This document shows, piece by piece, positions 52,103 through 61,058 of a stretch of DNA of 64,000 nt (position 1 is the first letter of the stretch; every line of letters begins with the position of its first letter). A model generated the notes under the pieces. It was not told the origin of the DNA. It searched no databases and worked only from the letters and a program-made list of their open reading frames with translations. The stretch lies in the NCBI RefSeq assembly GCF_000585215.1, contig NZ_AONC01000017.1, positions 20,278-84,277 on the forward strand, given 5' to 3'. Both the position numbers and the translations under genes were made by a program. Source of the DNA: Imhoffiella purpurea. GTDB lineage: Bacteria; Pseudomonadota; Gammaproteobacteria; Chromatiales; Chromatiaceae.

Positions 52103-53242
52103 TCAAGACCCGAGCCTTAGACTGCCAGCGACAGCATCTATCACTCGATCCTGATGCTCCTCCAACCCCAGCCACAAAGGCAATCGCACCAAGCGGTTAG
52201 CCAAATCCTCAGTCACCTCCAGCCGGCCATCAACCCGCGATACGGCTTGTCCCTGAGGCGATGTATGAAGCGGGACGTAATGAAAGACACACTGGATTTC
52301 CCGTTCCTTCATCAATTCAATAAATATCTCCCGATCCTTCAAGCTCTGGAGCAACAGATAATACATGTGCGCATTGTGTCCACAGCTATCAGGTATGATA
52401 GGCAAGCGTACACGCCCTTGAGACTCCAGTGCGGCAAATGCCCGATGATAGCGATCCCAGATGCGTAACCGCCTACTTATGATATTTTCCGCCTCCTCAA
52501 TCTGAGCCATCAAGAATGCTGCAATAATTTCTCCAGGCAGATATGAGGATCCAATGTCGACCCACGTATACTTATCGACCTGTCCTCGAAAAAATTTACT
52601 GCGATCGGTACCTTTTTCCCGAATGATTTCGGCACGTTCTACCAATTCTGGATCGTTGATCAGAAGCGCCCCACCCTCGCCCGAGATTATATTCTTGGTC
52701 TCGTGAAAGCTAAATGTACCTAGATGACCAATCGATCCCAGTGGGCGGCCTTTATAACTGGACAAAATTCCCTGAGCGGCGTCCTCGATCACCAAAAGGT
52801 TATAACGTTTAGCGATCTCCATGATCACATCCATCTCGCAGGAAACGCCCGCATAGTGAACAGGCACAATCGCGCGAGTTCGCGGAGTAATCGCCTCCTC
52901 GACCTTAGATTCATCGAGATTAAGCGTATCAGGGCGGATATCCACGAATACCGGCACCCCTCCCCGCACCACGAAAGCGTTCGCAGTAGACACGAAGGTA
53001 TAAGACGGCATGATAACTTCATCGCCAGGACGAATATCGGCGAGGATAGCTGCCATCTCGAGCGCCGCAGTACAGGAATGAGTCAAAAGAGCTTTTCGAC
53101 AACCAACACGCCGCTCTAACCAGAGCTGGCAATGTTTGGTATAGCTACCATCCCCAGCCAATTGCCCTTTAGCATGCGCCTGAGAGATGTACCAGAGCTC
53201 TTTGCCACCCAAATATGGCTTATTGAATGGTATATGATTCAT
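52103..53242 (-). CDS. wecE: dTDP-4-amino-4,6-dideoxygalactose transaminase (WecE/RffA-like)
   Basis: A 379-residue PLP enzyme of the DegT/DnrJ/EryC1 family that aminates a dTDP-4-keto-6-deoxy-hexose. The start M-N-H-I-P-F-N-K-P-Y-L-G-G-K-E matches WecE closely; PLP-site residues include D154 in E-D-A-A-Q and the Schiff-base Lys K183 in F-H-E-T-K-N. ATG 53242 lies just after the GtrA-like gene stop. Product would be dTDP-Fuc4N; the acyltransferase gene upstream could N-acylate it. The dTDP-sugar precursor genes (rmlA, rmlB) are not in this window. Confidence 0.93.
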   Translation of the reverse strand: MNHIPFNKPYLGGKELWYISQAHAKGQLAGDGSYTKHCQLWLERRVGCRKALLTHSCTAALEMAAILADIRPGDEVIMPSYTFVSTANAFVVRGGVPVFVDIRPDTLNLDESKVEEAITPRTRAIVPVHYAGVSCEMDVIMEIAKRYNLLVIEDAAQGILSSYKGRPLGSIGHLGTFSFHETKNIISGEGGALLINDPELVERAEIIREKGTDRSKFFRGQVDKYTWVDIGSSYLPGEIIAAFLMAQIEEAENIISRRLRIWDRYHRAFAALESQGRVRLPIIPDSCGHNAHMYYLLLQSLKDREIFIELMKEREIQCVFHYVPLHTSPQGQAVSRVDGRLEVTEDLANRLVRLPLWLGLEEHQDRVIDAVAGSLRLGS

Positions 53243-53243
53243 C

Positions 53244-53699
53244 TCATGAGCCCACACGACGGTCCGCGTTCATGGATAAAGCCTTTCTATCAAAGCCGCT
53301 GGATTCTAGGGACACTTCCCAGCCAGGTGAGAATACCCACAATTTTTGCCCAAAAAATATCAAAGCACCGCATAATACTATCGCTACAGCCTGAACGATA
53401 GCATGAGGCAACATAATAATATCTACAAATACCATAAGCAAAACAAGATTGAAAAAATAACCGAATGCATAGACGATGATATAACGCACCAAGATATCCG
53501 GATGATTGCCTGCGTATTGAAAAGTCCATGCTTTATTAAAAACAAAGGTCTGCAATACGCCCAAAACGTACAACAGAGTCATCGCAATTTTATAGCCAAA
53601 CCCTATCTTCGTTAATATCAGGTACAACAGGTAGAGGAGAAAATTGGAGACCAAGCCCACAATAATGAAGCGGGCACCCTGAATACGCCAGCTGTTCAT
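53244..53699 (-). CDS. GtrA-like membrane protein (predicted lipid-linked sugar flippase)
   Basis: A 151-residue protein with four predicted TM helices, starting M-N-S-W-R-I-Q-G-A-R-F-I-I-V-G-L, with the GtrA-type F-N-K-A-W-T-F motif. Family members are thought to flip undecaprenyl-phosphate-linked monosaccharides to the periplasm. ATG 53699 is preferred; the frame extending to 53834 overlaps the acyltransferase gene. The base composition is lower in GC than the core genes. It fits functionally with the GtrB-like GT encoded at 57380. Confidence 0.88.
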   Translation of the reverse strand: MNSWRIQGARFIIVGLVSNFLLYLLYLILTKIGFGYKIAMTLLYVLGVLQTFVFNKAWTFQYAGNHPDILVRYIIVYAFGYFFNLVLLMVFVDIIMLPHAIVQAVAIVLCGALIFFGQKLWVFSPGWEVSLESSGFDRKALSMNADRRVGS

Positions 53700-53727
53700 G
53701 CGAGAAATAACCTTCGGTTCAGTCGAT

Positions 53728-54294
53728 TCATTCCCTGCCCTCTGATGCCAAATAATCCTTTTCCAGATCAAGAAGACCTCGACTCCTCGATTTGATCCGC
53801 TTAGCTGGAACCCCAAAATATATCGACCAGGCATCGGTGGATTTGGTTACCATAGACATCCCTCCTACTGCCGTCCCCTCATTCAAGGTGACTCCAGGTA
53901 GAATTATCGAGCAGGCCCCTACGATGGAATGCCGCTTGATCCTAACAGGAGCTTTAGATTCATTTTTATAACGATCCGGAACTGTTGGATTAGTCAAGGT
54001 AACTCCCGAATAATCGTCCGATTGAGAAAATACATGACATCCGTAGGCAAGACCTGAGAAGTCCTCAAAAACCACCCCCTCCTCACCTCCGGCGACATTA
54101 CAGAACACAGCAATATGCACATTGCTTCCAATCGTGACATTACCCGAAATCACACAAAAATCATCGATACGCGAGTGATTGCCAATGACTATAGAACCAG
54201 GGTCGTAAATCGATGCCTTATCGCTCACAAGAACATCTTCACCAACTCTCTTGAAGCCTATAGCGAGCAGGTCTTGCCTTGACAGAAAAGCCAT
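53728..54294 (-). CDS. Left-handed beta-helix (hexapeptide) acyltransferase
   Basis: A 188-residue protein with hexapeptide-type turns (I-V-I-G-N-H-S-R-I-D-D, V-T-I-G-S-N-V-H-I, S-I-V-G-A-C-S-I-I-L-P-G-V) and a His in H-S-I-V-G, as in sugar O- or N-acetyltransferases. Lying between wecE/gtrA and the membrane protein, it is a candidate to acylate the amino sugar made by WecE, but O-acetylation of another sugar is equally possible. Lower GC than the core genome. Confidence 0.85.
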   Translation of the reverse strand: MAFLSRQDLLAIGFKRVGEDVLVSDKASIYDPGSIVIGNHSRIDDFCVISGNVTIGSNVHIAVFCNVAGGEEGVVFEDFSGLAYGCHVFSQSDDYSGVTLTNPTVPDRYKNESKAPVRIKRHSIVGACSIILPGVTLNEGTAVGGMSMVTKSTDAWSIYFGVPAKRIKSRSRGLLDLEKDYLASEGRE

Positions 54295-54393
54295 AACACT
54301 TCCTTTTCGGTTTTACCACCACAACACTAGACAAGCACTGAATCGCGACGATAATTAGTCGCTTGATTAGCCCTTTGTCAGCCGCATCAACAA

Positions 54394-55539
54394 TCAGTAA
54401 TAATTATTCCTCAAGAAAAAGACCGCCAAATACAATAGACCAGCAGAAACATGAGTTAAGAAGGCCGCCATGACAATCATGTTCTTCACAGATTTAGCCC
54501 CATAAACTTTAATCTTGACCGCAAACCGAGCCATTACTACCATAAAAAGAATATACGTACTAATTACGCATTGCCAAAAAAAGTTACCATGAAATTGGCG
54601 AGGCCCCGTTTCAGTAAAAAGCACAAATACAGCAATAGCAACCACATACCCTACGAGAGCATACTGAAGCAATATCTCATTTTTTAGATCTCTCCAATAA
54701 AAAACCAGAAAAAACAATGGAAAGACAACAGAAGCAAGAAAAGAGACAAATATATTACTGGAATAATGGCCCCAAATATAAAATGGCGCTATATCAACCC
54801 CCGAAGCCTCTGATGATACGCTATTGTATGAAAGCATAAAGATCAAGTAGTACTGCAATAGCAGACCAGCCCCGGCCAATAACACTGGTATCAAATTATA
54901 CCAAAGCTTAGAACCGATACCATAACGCAACAATAACATAACAGGATAAGCCAGTAAAAACACAAAAAGATAACTAGGCTTTGCAATCAAATTTACCGCA
55001 CACAAAAATACCAGCAAAACAGCCTTCCATACTGTTGGAGTTACCAATTGATCATATGAAACCCAGAAAAGCAGCAAAGCTGCTGGCATCACAAATATAG
55101 TAGTGGAATTATGCCAAACATTTGGCGGAACTTGCCCGACATAAAATGTTTCAACTGGCAAACTGAACGCCAATAATAAAAGAGCACATCCAGACAAAAC
55201 GATCAAATTCAACCTTGCATCATAATCCACTTTATCAGCCAAATATCGCGAAACAAACATACGAGTAACAATGTATTTACCTGACACAGAAACAGCTAGC
55301 ACTAGCGCGGAAGCAACAAGCAGGCGCAAATTATCAGAGTCAAAAAACGATACCGCATACACTACGATGTAATATAAAAAATTTGCTGTAGGGGGAACCT
55401 CACCCCGCAAATAGGCGCTTATATATAACGCATGAGCCTGTATATCTGTATCTATACCCCCTAAAACAATCCCAAGAAAAATCAGCAAAGATATGAAAAA
55501 GACAATAACATCCCATGCTGTAAAATAGCGAACCAACAT
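54394..55539 (-). CDS. Polytopic membrane protein, possible GT-C glycosyltransferase
   Basis: A 381-residue protein with about ten TM helices and an early periplasmic-loop D-T-D (G-G-I-D-T-D-I-Q-A), the kind of acidic pair that marks GT-C catalytic loops, plus W-H-N-S-T-T. I do not recognise a specific family. ATG 55539 with AAGGTG upstream is preferred to the open frame at 55593. The gene is markedly AT-rich. Its position beside GtrA- and GtrB-like genes suggests it transfers the flipped sugar, like the variable Gtr protein of phage seroconversion cassettes. Confidence 0.68.
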   Translation of the reverse strand: MLVRYFTAWDVIVFFISLLIFLGIVLGGIDTDIQAHALYISAYLRGEVPPTANFLYYIVVYAVSFFDSDNLRLLVASALVLAVSVSGKYIVTRMFVSRYLADKVDYDARLNLIVLSGCALLLLAFSLPVETFYVGQVPPNVWHNSTTIFVMPAALLLFWVSYDQLVTPTVWKAVLLVFLCAVNLIAKPSYLFVFLLAYPVMLLLRYGIGSKLWYNLIPVLLAGAGLLLQYYLIFMLSYNSVSSEASGVDIAPFYIWGHYSSNIFVSFLASVVFPLFFLVFYWRDLKNEILLQYALVGYVVAIAVFVLFTETGPRQFHGNFFWQCVISTYILFMVVMARFAVKIKVYGAKSVKNMIVMAAFLTHVSAGLLYLAVFFLRNNYY

Positions 55540-55747
55540 AATATTCACCTTGCAGTAACAACCAAAATCATTTCTCATAATACACGACAACAAACGAAAA
55601 CAAAGTGCCGCCTGTAGTGCAACTCATAACATCTTAGTTATAAGCTGTTTGAAAATCTGATCTCGTTTTCATACCATGCTCCCAATTCCAAAAAAGCCAC
55701 CCAATAGCCCTAGTAACATTTCAGAAACAACCCGAACAGTTGCCGAT

Positions 55748-55755
55748 TAAGGCAT
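55748..55755. repeat. Left 8-bp target-site duplication
   Basis: TAAGGCAT directly precedes the left end of the insertion sequence; the same eight bases follow its right end at 57230-57237. Confidence 0.7.
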
Positions 55756-57229
55756 CTCATTACACACAAGTTCATAAGTCATGAGATTCCCTGGCGTATT
55801 TGATCCCGGCGGCCACGTCTCTGATGCGCTGCAGACCGAGCCAAATGGTCTTCACACCGGGCTCGCCGTCGCCCTTACGTCCGAGAAAGCCGCCCTGACG
55901 GGCGATCAAGCGTAGCACCTCGTTGAGGCGCGGGGGCTGCTTGGGCACGGGCTTCTTGGCCAGGATGTAGGCCGCTTGCCACTCCTCGGGTTCGAGCAGC
56001 AGCAAGGCATCCAGGTCCGGTACCGTGCGTCCCAGACGCGTCAGTCGGGCGATGCGCCATCCCACCACCAGAAACACGAAGGCGCGTTCCAAGCGCTCGA
56101 CGGTGCCCAGTTGCAGGACCTCGACACGACAGCCCTCCTTGAGCACCAAGAACAGCAGCTCGATTTCCCAGCGCGCCAGATACCATTCGATCAGTTCGAC
56201 GACGGTCTCGAGCGTCTCAGCCGCGCGGTTAGTCAGCAGACACCATTCAATTGGTTTGATGCCCTTGGGGGCCTCAAGGTGATCTTGGCACCGATCCGAG
56301 AGCCTGACCCGCCGAGCATAGAGTTCCTGGCGCACCTCTCGGGCGGCGCGCCCGCGTCCAGACGGCAAGGTGAAGCGCACCTCCCCGAGCGGTTCGGTTT
56401 CCAGCACACTCCCCCACAGCGTCTTGCCCTCTCCACCAGGCAACGCGCGGTTATGCTTGGCGCGCAACAGCCAATCGGCGGGGGTTCCCAAATCCCGAGC
56501 ACGGACCATCAGGTCCAGAATGTCGGCCTCACGATCCGCCACATAGACCAGGCGGGTATCGGGCAACTCCCGGGCCAAGTCCGCGACCCGTTCATAGCCC
56601 TCTTTCCAGCGCAAACTCTCGGGGGCGCCTGGGCGGTGCCCGTCGGCGTCTTTTGGCTCGCGCGCCCACATCCAGGCATCCAGGACACCCAACGGCTCGC
56701 GCTCGGGCGTCACCGCATAGGTCGGATGCAGATACATCCCCCGCTGGGCCTCGTAGCTCAAGGGGCCAAGCCCTTTGATCGTCTGGCCGTTGAAGTCCAG
56801 CTCCGTGGTGTCCTGCAGACACAGCACCACCGGATGGGCCGCCATGCGCGTCTGCGTGCACTGACGATGTGGCTCGAGGATGTCGAGCCAATCGTAGGTT
56901 TCACTGCCGAGAAAACGATGGGGCGCCTGCGTCTCCGTTCAGCCGTTGTAGGCCCCCGGAATACTCGCCGTCGGATGCTCGGGCAGGCGCGCGATCAAGT
57001 GGATCGCGCGCCGGTTACGGCGCGTGTCGCCCAGGTCAATCGATGCCAATTCTTCCGACGCCCAGCCCATCGTTTGCTCCAACATATCTCAAAAAAACAG
57101 CCCGCTATCGTACACTCAAAGTTCCGTGCAATGGGATGCTCCTAACCCAAACACTCGATCCCTCCGTTGCGAGAGACCAATGACCATAGCTTTACCCATA
57201 TCTCTTCAAGAGATTTGTGTACGCCGCTG
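55756..57229 (-). mobile_element. IS4/Tn5-like insertion sequence, about 1,474 bp
   Basis: Bounded by identical TAAGGCAT octamers. The left end has TTACACACAAG and the right end, read inward, has GTACACAAAT, both reminiscent of the ACACAAG core of Tn5/IS50 ends. One transposase gene on the minus strand fills it. It sits in the gap between the GtrB-like and the polytopic membrane protein genes, so it separates parts of what looks like one operon. Exact termini should be treated as provisional. Confidence 0.75.
55772..57070 (-). pseudogene. IS4/Tn5-like transposase with in-frame TGA
   Basis: Reading from ATG 57070: M-G-W-A-S-E-E-L-A-S-I-D-L-G-D-T-R-R-N-R-R, the Tn5-type N-terminal DNA-binding domain, continues to A-Y-N-G, then TGA (56939-56941) where relatives have Trp before T-E-T-Q-A. 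The frame goes on unbroken to the DDE core: Q-D-T-T-E-L-D, V-Y-V-A-D-R-E-A-D, and the Y-(2)-R-(3)-E-(6)-K motif around W-Y-L-A-R-W-E-I-E. A single TGG-to-TGA change thus splits it; the downstream 357-residue part from ATG 56845 lacks the DNA-binding domain. Confidence 0.85.
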
Positions 57230-57237
57230 TAAGGCAT
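57230..57237. repeat. Right 8-bp target-site duplication
   Basis: TAAGGCAT directly after the right end of the insertion sequence, matching the octamer at 55748-55755. Confidence 0.7.
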
Positions 57238-57379
57238 TGAGTCGGCGCATTGACGGCGACGACAACTGGATTCGCAATATCGAAAACAGGTGCCGTAAGT
57301 GCTTGAGCGAGCAGGTCAGTCCAACTTATAGGTTAAAGATATGACCAATGACGCAATGATTGAGGCCCGAGATACAGCA

Positions 57380-58297
57380 TTACGAATATGTTTGCTCCCT
57401 CACCAGATAGGGCGGCCGCTCCATAGAACGAAAATACATTAACGCAATATATTCACCAATGACTCCTAAAGCCAAAAGCTGCACTCCTGAAAAAATAGCG
57501 ATAATTGAAGCTAAAAAAGCAAACCCAGGAACACGACTGCCATAAAATAAATAATGTATACAAACATAAGCAAGCACACAAGCGCCAAACAACGAAAACA
57601 CAAACCCAAGCATACTTGCCATCTGCAAGGGACGTGTTGAGAATCCAGTCATCATATTCAAAGCATGACGAATTAATTTTCTTGGAGTATAACCGGATTC
57701 ACCGTATTTTCGAGAATCATGCCTAACATGCACTGCTGCAAATCGAGCCGCCCCCCAGGTAAGCAGGACATCAATATTGACAGAGGGGCTACGATAAGCC
57801 GAAAAAGCATCTCGTATCTCAGCCCTGAAAACCCGAAAAGCGCTGGCATGACGAGCACTTTCCGCGCCCATAGCACTTTGCAAAGCAATCTTGGTTATTT
57901 GAGAAGCCAAGTCCCTTAATAATCCGTGCTGCTCGCTCTCTGGCGGACCATAAACAACGTCATAGCCTTCATCAAGCTTATTAAGTAATTTAGGTAGTTC
58001 CTCAGGCGGATGCTGGAGATCGTCGTCCATAGTAACGATCACACTACCACGCGCCTCCCGAACACCACATAAGAGCGCGTTGTGCTGACCGTAATTTCGA
58101 CTCATTTTAATGCCTCTTACACTGGCATGATCTCTAGCCAATTTCTGGATAATACTCCACGAATCATCGCCCCCGCAGTCTTCGACAAAAAGGACCTCAT
58201 AATCGACACCAATCCCACAGAAGACTACATTTATGCGCGCATACAATTCTTCCAGGCTGTTCAAAGCACGATAGACAGGTATGACGACAGAAATCAT
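57380..58297 (-). CDS. GtrB/DPM1-like GT2 glycosyltransferase with two C-terminal membrane helices
   Basis: A 305-residue enzyme expected to transfer a sugar from a nucleotide donor to undecaprenyl phosphate on the cytoplasmic side. Motifs: S-V-V-I-P-V-Y at 3-9, E-D-C-G-G-D-D-S, the M-D-D-D-L-Q-H-P-P metal site (about 94-102), and R-x-x-R-K-Y-G-E-S-G-Y. Two TM helices (about 220-285) anchor it, as in GtrB. ATG 58297 starts the first beta strand and has AGGG upstream. With the GtrA-like protein it can supply a flipped lipid-linked sugar. Confidence 0.9.
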   Translation of the reverse strand: MISVVIPVYRALNSLEELYARINVVFCGIGVDYEVLFVEDCGGDDSWSIIQKLARDHASVRGIKMSRNYGQHNALLCGVREARGSVIVTMDDDLQHPPEELPKLLNKLDEGYDVVYGPPESEQHGLLRDLASQITKIALQSAMGAESARHASAFRVFRAEIRDAFSAYRSPSVNIDVLLTWGAARFAAVHVRHDSRKYGESGYTPRKLIRHALNMMTGFSTRPLQMASMLGFVFSLFGACVLAYVCIHYLFYGSRVPGFAFLASIIAIFSGVQLLALGVIGEYIALMYFRSMERPPYLVREQTYS

Positions 58298-58331
58298 TAT
58301 GATAAACCCTACACATAACAGAGAGACCAAG

Positions 58332-60098
58332 CTAGGTGATAGCCGAATAAAACCCCACCCACGCAACTGCAGAGACGAACACTCCGACAAAAAACAAAGG
58401 ATATAAAATAGGATTCGCAGTACGTGCTGCCAAGAAGAGAAAGATTAGCAGCGAAGGAAATAGATACCTTCCCTGAGCTTGATAATCTGTAGTAACAGAG
58501 TAATAGAGCGAGGCAGTCACATTAAGCAAAATAAACCCAAAGGAGAGAAACCTCGCCCCCCAACCAGGGACCAAATATAAAGCACAGAACACAAAAAACC
58601 CCAAGCCGAAAAAGTAGAAACCATAGTCTAGAAAGTAATTCATGCCACCCAACACGCCATACAATGACAAAAAGCTACTGAGATACCAGTCGGAGTCGAA
58701 CAGGACCTCGATTCTAGGTGGCGCAGACAAGATCGCCACATACGCGGGATCAGCATGCTGCAACTGAGCGTCTCGAAACGACACTCCCGAATACAAATAA
58801 TCCATCCAGTTCGCAATATTACGCCATCCTCCAAGAAGTACTCCAGAGAGAATCGTCAACGGATAGCGTTTCATGACAGTCGAAATGCGCTCACCTTCCG
58901 ATAAACATAGGGACGAATAGAGGCCAAGCAGGGCATAAGGCAGACAAATCGCTAGATAATGCGTTTTCAATTGCAACCCTATTACCAAAACAAGCAATAT
59001 TCGGGACCTCACCCGAAGCGACTCGCTCCAAGCCACAGAAATAACTACCAATGCCATGAATAGATTGAGCAGATCCCCGTTAAAATAATGAGAGACAAAA
59101 ACGATCTGAGGCACACAGAGAAACAGTAGCACAAGGCTCGTCACCACTCTCCTATCCGTAATAGCGGCCACGAATAGCGCCAGTAGCATTACAATCAATA
59201 ATTGCGCGTATCGGAGCGATGAACTCCAGTCAACAGGAAACAGCACCTCGATGACCGTTGCGGCCTTGGCGATCAATAGATAGCTCAGATCCGGAAATCC
59301 AAGGACATAATTGGTCCCCCAATATGGAGAGCGGTATAGATCGCTGGTGGCACTGGGCGGCAGAAAATGGTCCACATACCATTTGGCGGACTCGATATGC
59401 AGCAACTCGTCCGGGGCGAGCGTCGTCGGCAGCAGGGCGATTCCGACATAGCTCGCGATGCAATAGACGAGGAGAGAGAACATCAGGGCCATGCGATCGC
59501 CGGCACGCTCATCGCTCATCGCGGCACGGGTTTTCACCACCAGAAACAGCAACGAACCGAGACCGGCCAGAAACAAAAAATTGATCGCGGCGCCATGATC
59601 GGTATCGCCCTCGATCGCGGACCCTGCCCCCCCATTCAGAGCGATCTCCACATAGGGATCCTCGCCATTGGAGACCCAGTCGCAATCGCCGATCCTGGAC
59701 ACATGGTGCTCGAGCAGCACGGAAATCCCCGAGCACCCCAGAACCGACTCGGTGCGCTGAAACGGACGCCCCCGGACCAGACGGACATCATTGATCTTCA
59801 AGCGCTGAGGAACGGTATCGAGATCGAGCCGGAATCGGTCGGTTGCGGCAAGAACCAAGCGACTCACACCCTGGAGATCCCGCTCGACCTTGAATGTCTT
59901 GCTGTTGTATTCCCGATAGCCGGTCGAGGGATCGAAGAAATAGACCTGATAGCGATCGCCATCCGTCACGAACTCGACTTGACTCCGATCGACGTCACGG
60001 CCGAAAAACACGGCGGCGACGACGAACAGCAACAACCAGCCCCAATTCCGGGCAACCAAGGCCGAGACGTCCAGCCTCTCGAGAGCGTCGACTTTCAT
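58332..60098 (-). CDS. Large polytopic membrane protein (DUF2142-like, possible GT-C enzyme)
   Basis: A 588-residue protein: TM1 (20-36), a beta-rich periplasmic domain (about 40-165), then about ten TM helices. The loop L-A-P-D-E-L-L-H-I-E after the second helix group and the late Y-Q-A-Q-G-R-Y-L-F-P are typical of DUF2142-type proteins in polysaccharide loci, thought to be lipid-sugar-dependent GT-C transferases. The 5' third is clearly GC-richer than the rest, with a change near 59,350. It lies between SapC copy 2 and the GtrB-like gene on the same strand. Confidence 0.78.
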   Translation of the reverse strand: MKVDALERLDVSALVARNWGWLLLFVVAAVFFGRDVDRSQVEFVTDGDRYQVYFFDPSTGYREYNSKTFKVERDLQGVSRLVLAATDRFRLDLDTVPQRLKINDVRLVRGRPFQRTESVLGCSGISVLLEHHVSRIGDCDWVSNGEDPYVEIALNGGAGSAIEGDTDHGAAINFLFLAGLGSLLFLVVKTRAAMSDERAGDRMALMFSLLVYCIASYVGIALLPTTLAPDELLHIESAKWYVDHFLPPSATSDLYRSPYWGTNYVLGFPDLSYLLIAKAATVIEVLFPVDWSSSLRYAQLLIVMLLALFVAAITDRRVVTSLVLLFLCVPQIVFVSHYFNGDLLNLFMALVVISVAWSESLRVRSRILLVLVIGLQLKTHYLAICLPYALLGLYSSLCLSEGERISTVMKRYPLTILSGVLLGGWRNIANWMDYLYSGVSFRDAQLQHADPAYVAILSAPPRIEVLFDSDWYLSSFLSLYGVLGGMNYFLDYGFYFFGLGFFVFCALYLVPGWGARFLSFGFILLNVTASLYYSVTTDYQAQGRYLFPSLLIFLFLAARTANPILYPLFFVGVFVSAVAWVGFYSAIT

Positions 60099-60122
60099 CT
60101 GATCGGATCTCGGGGCGCCTGG

Positions 60123-60893
60123 TCAGTCGAACCTCAGGATGTCATCGCCCTGGAGGGCGAATGTCGCCGGCGCCACCGGCTGGGCGGTGCCTCCCTGCTC
60201 ATGGGCCTTGGACAAGTCGCCCAGCAGACTCAGATGCTGTGCAGACAGCAGTTGGCAGTAGGCGACGGTCATCGCGCCGCTGCGCCTCAGATCGAGAAAT
60301 GCCTCGTCCTTCAGTTTATTGAGCTCGGACTCGTCGATCCGATAGAGACCTTCGATCGGACGCTCGCCGCTCTCGCTTTTCAGGGTGATCGACCAGGGGC
60401 GAATCACCTCGTGACGCGCCAGCGCGGCACAGGCGACAGCGGTAGGACTGCGGTTGGACTCGACCTGCTTGAGGAACTCCAGCACTTGGGACACCGCCTC
60501 GGTCGGCTCGCCCTCCTCGGTCAACAGCGGCTCGCCCTCTGAATTCCCCCCGAACCACTCGCTGTCTTCGTCGACGCAGAGCGCGAACTGATCGTCAGGC
60601 AGTTTGCCGAGCGCGAAGGGATGACCGCGCAAGGCGGCGGGAACATAGCGTCCCAGCCAACGGCCGTCCGGGGCGACGAATAGGTTCTTGCCCGGCGCGA
60701 GCCCCATCAACGCCACCAGCAGGAACGCCTCCCCTTCGCGGATGAAGGCCAGCGGCATGGCCATCGATGCCTTCGGCATCTCCGAGAGAACCACGGGAGC
60801 CACACTGGTCCGAGCGGCGAAGGCATAGGAGGTGAAACGGCGCCAACGCTGATCGGCGTGACGCTCTAGAGAGATGGGAGCGAGTTTGGGCAT
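60123..60893 (-). CDS. SapC family protein (copy 2)
   Basis: A 256-residue paralogue of the protein encoded at 48489, sharing R-H-A-D-Q-R-W-R-R-F-T-S-Y-A-F-A, M-P-L-A-F-I, V-A-L-M-G-L, N-L-F-V-A-P-D-G-R-W-L-G-R-Y, L-C-V-D-E-D and G-L-Y-R-I-D-E-S. No signal peptide. The stop lies 24 bp before the start of the 588-residue membrane protein gene, so it heads the low-GC sugar-decoration operon. Role unknown; family association with S-layer loci is the only clue. Confidence 0.9.
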   Translation of the reverse strand: MPKLAPISLERHADQRWRRFTSYAFAARTSVAPVVLSEMPKASMAMPLAFIREGEAFLLVALMGLAPGKNLFVAPDGRWLGRYVPAALRGHPFALGKLPDDQFALCVDEDSEWFGGNSEGEPLLTEEGEPTEAVSQVLEFLKQVESNRSPTAVACAALARHEVIRPWSITLKSESGERPIEGLYRIDESELNKLKDEAFLDLRRSGAMTVAYCQLLSAQHLSLLGDLSKAHEQGGTAQPVAPATFALQGDDILRFD

Positions 60894-61058
60894 TCGTTCA
60901 GATCCTCTTCATTGGCCGACCACCGAGGTGCGACGGTCTTCGACACAGCTATACTCTTGAATCGACCTCGCTCGAAGGCAGGGTGCGACTAGGCATCGAC
61001 CGATGCCGAAACGATCGAGTCCGTCTCGCGGCAAGACGATATCCATGGAGTTAGAGTC

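Noticed and set aside
57238..57379. Small plus-strand frame right of the insertion sequence
   Set aside because: No ribosome-binding site, no family resemblance; it runs across the IS end, so it is chance coding.
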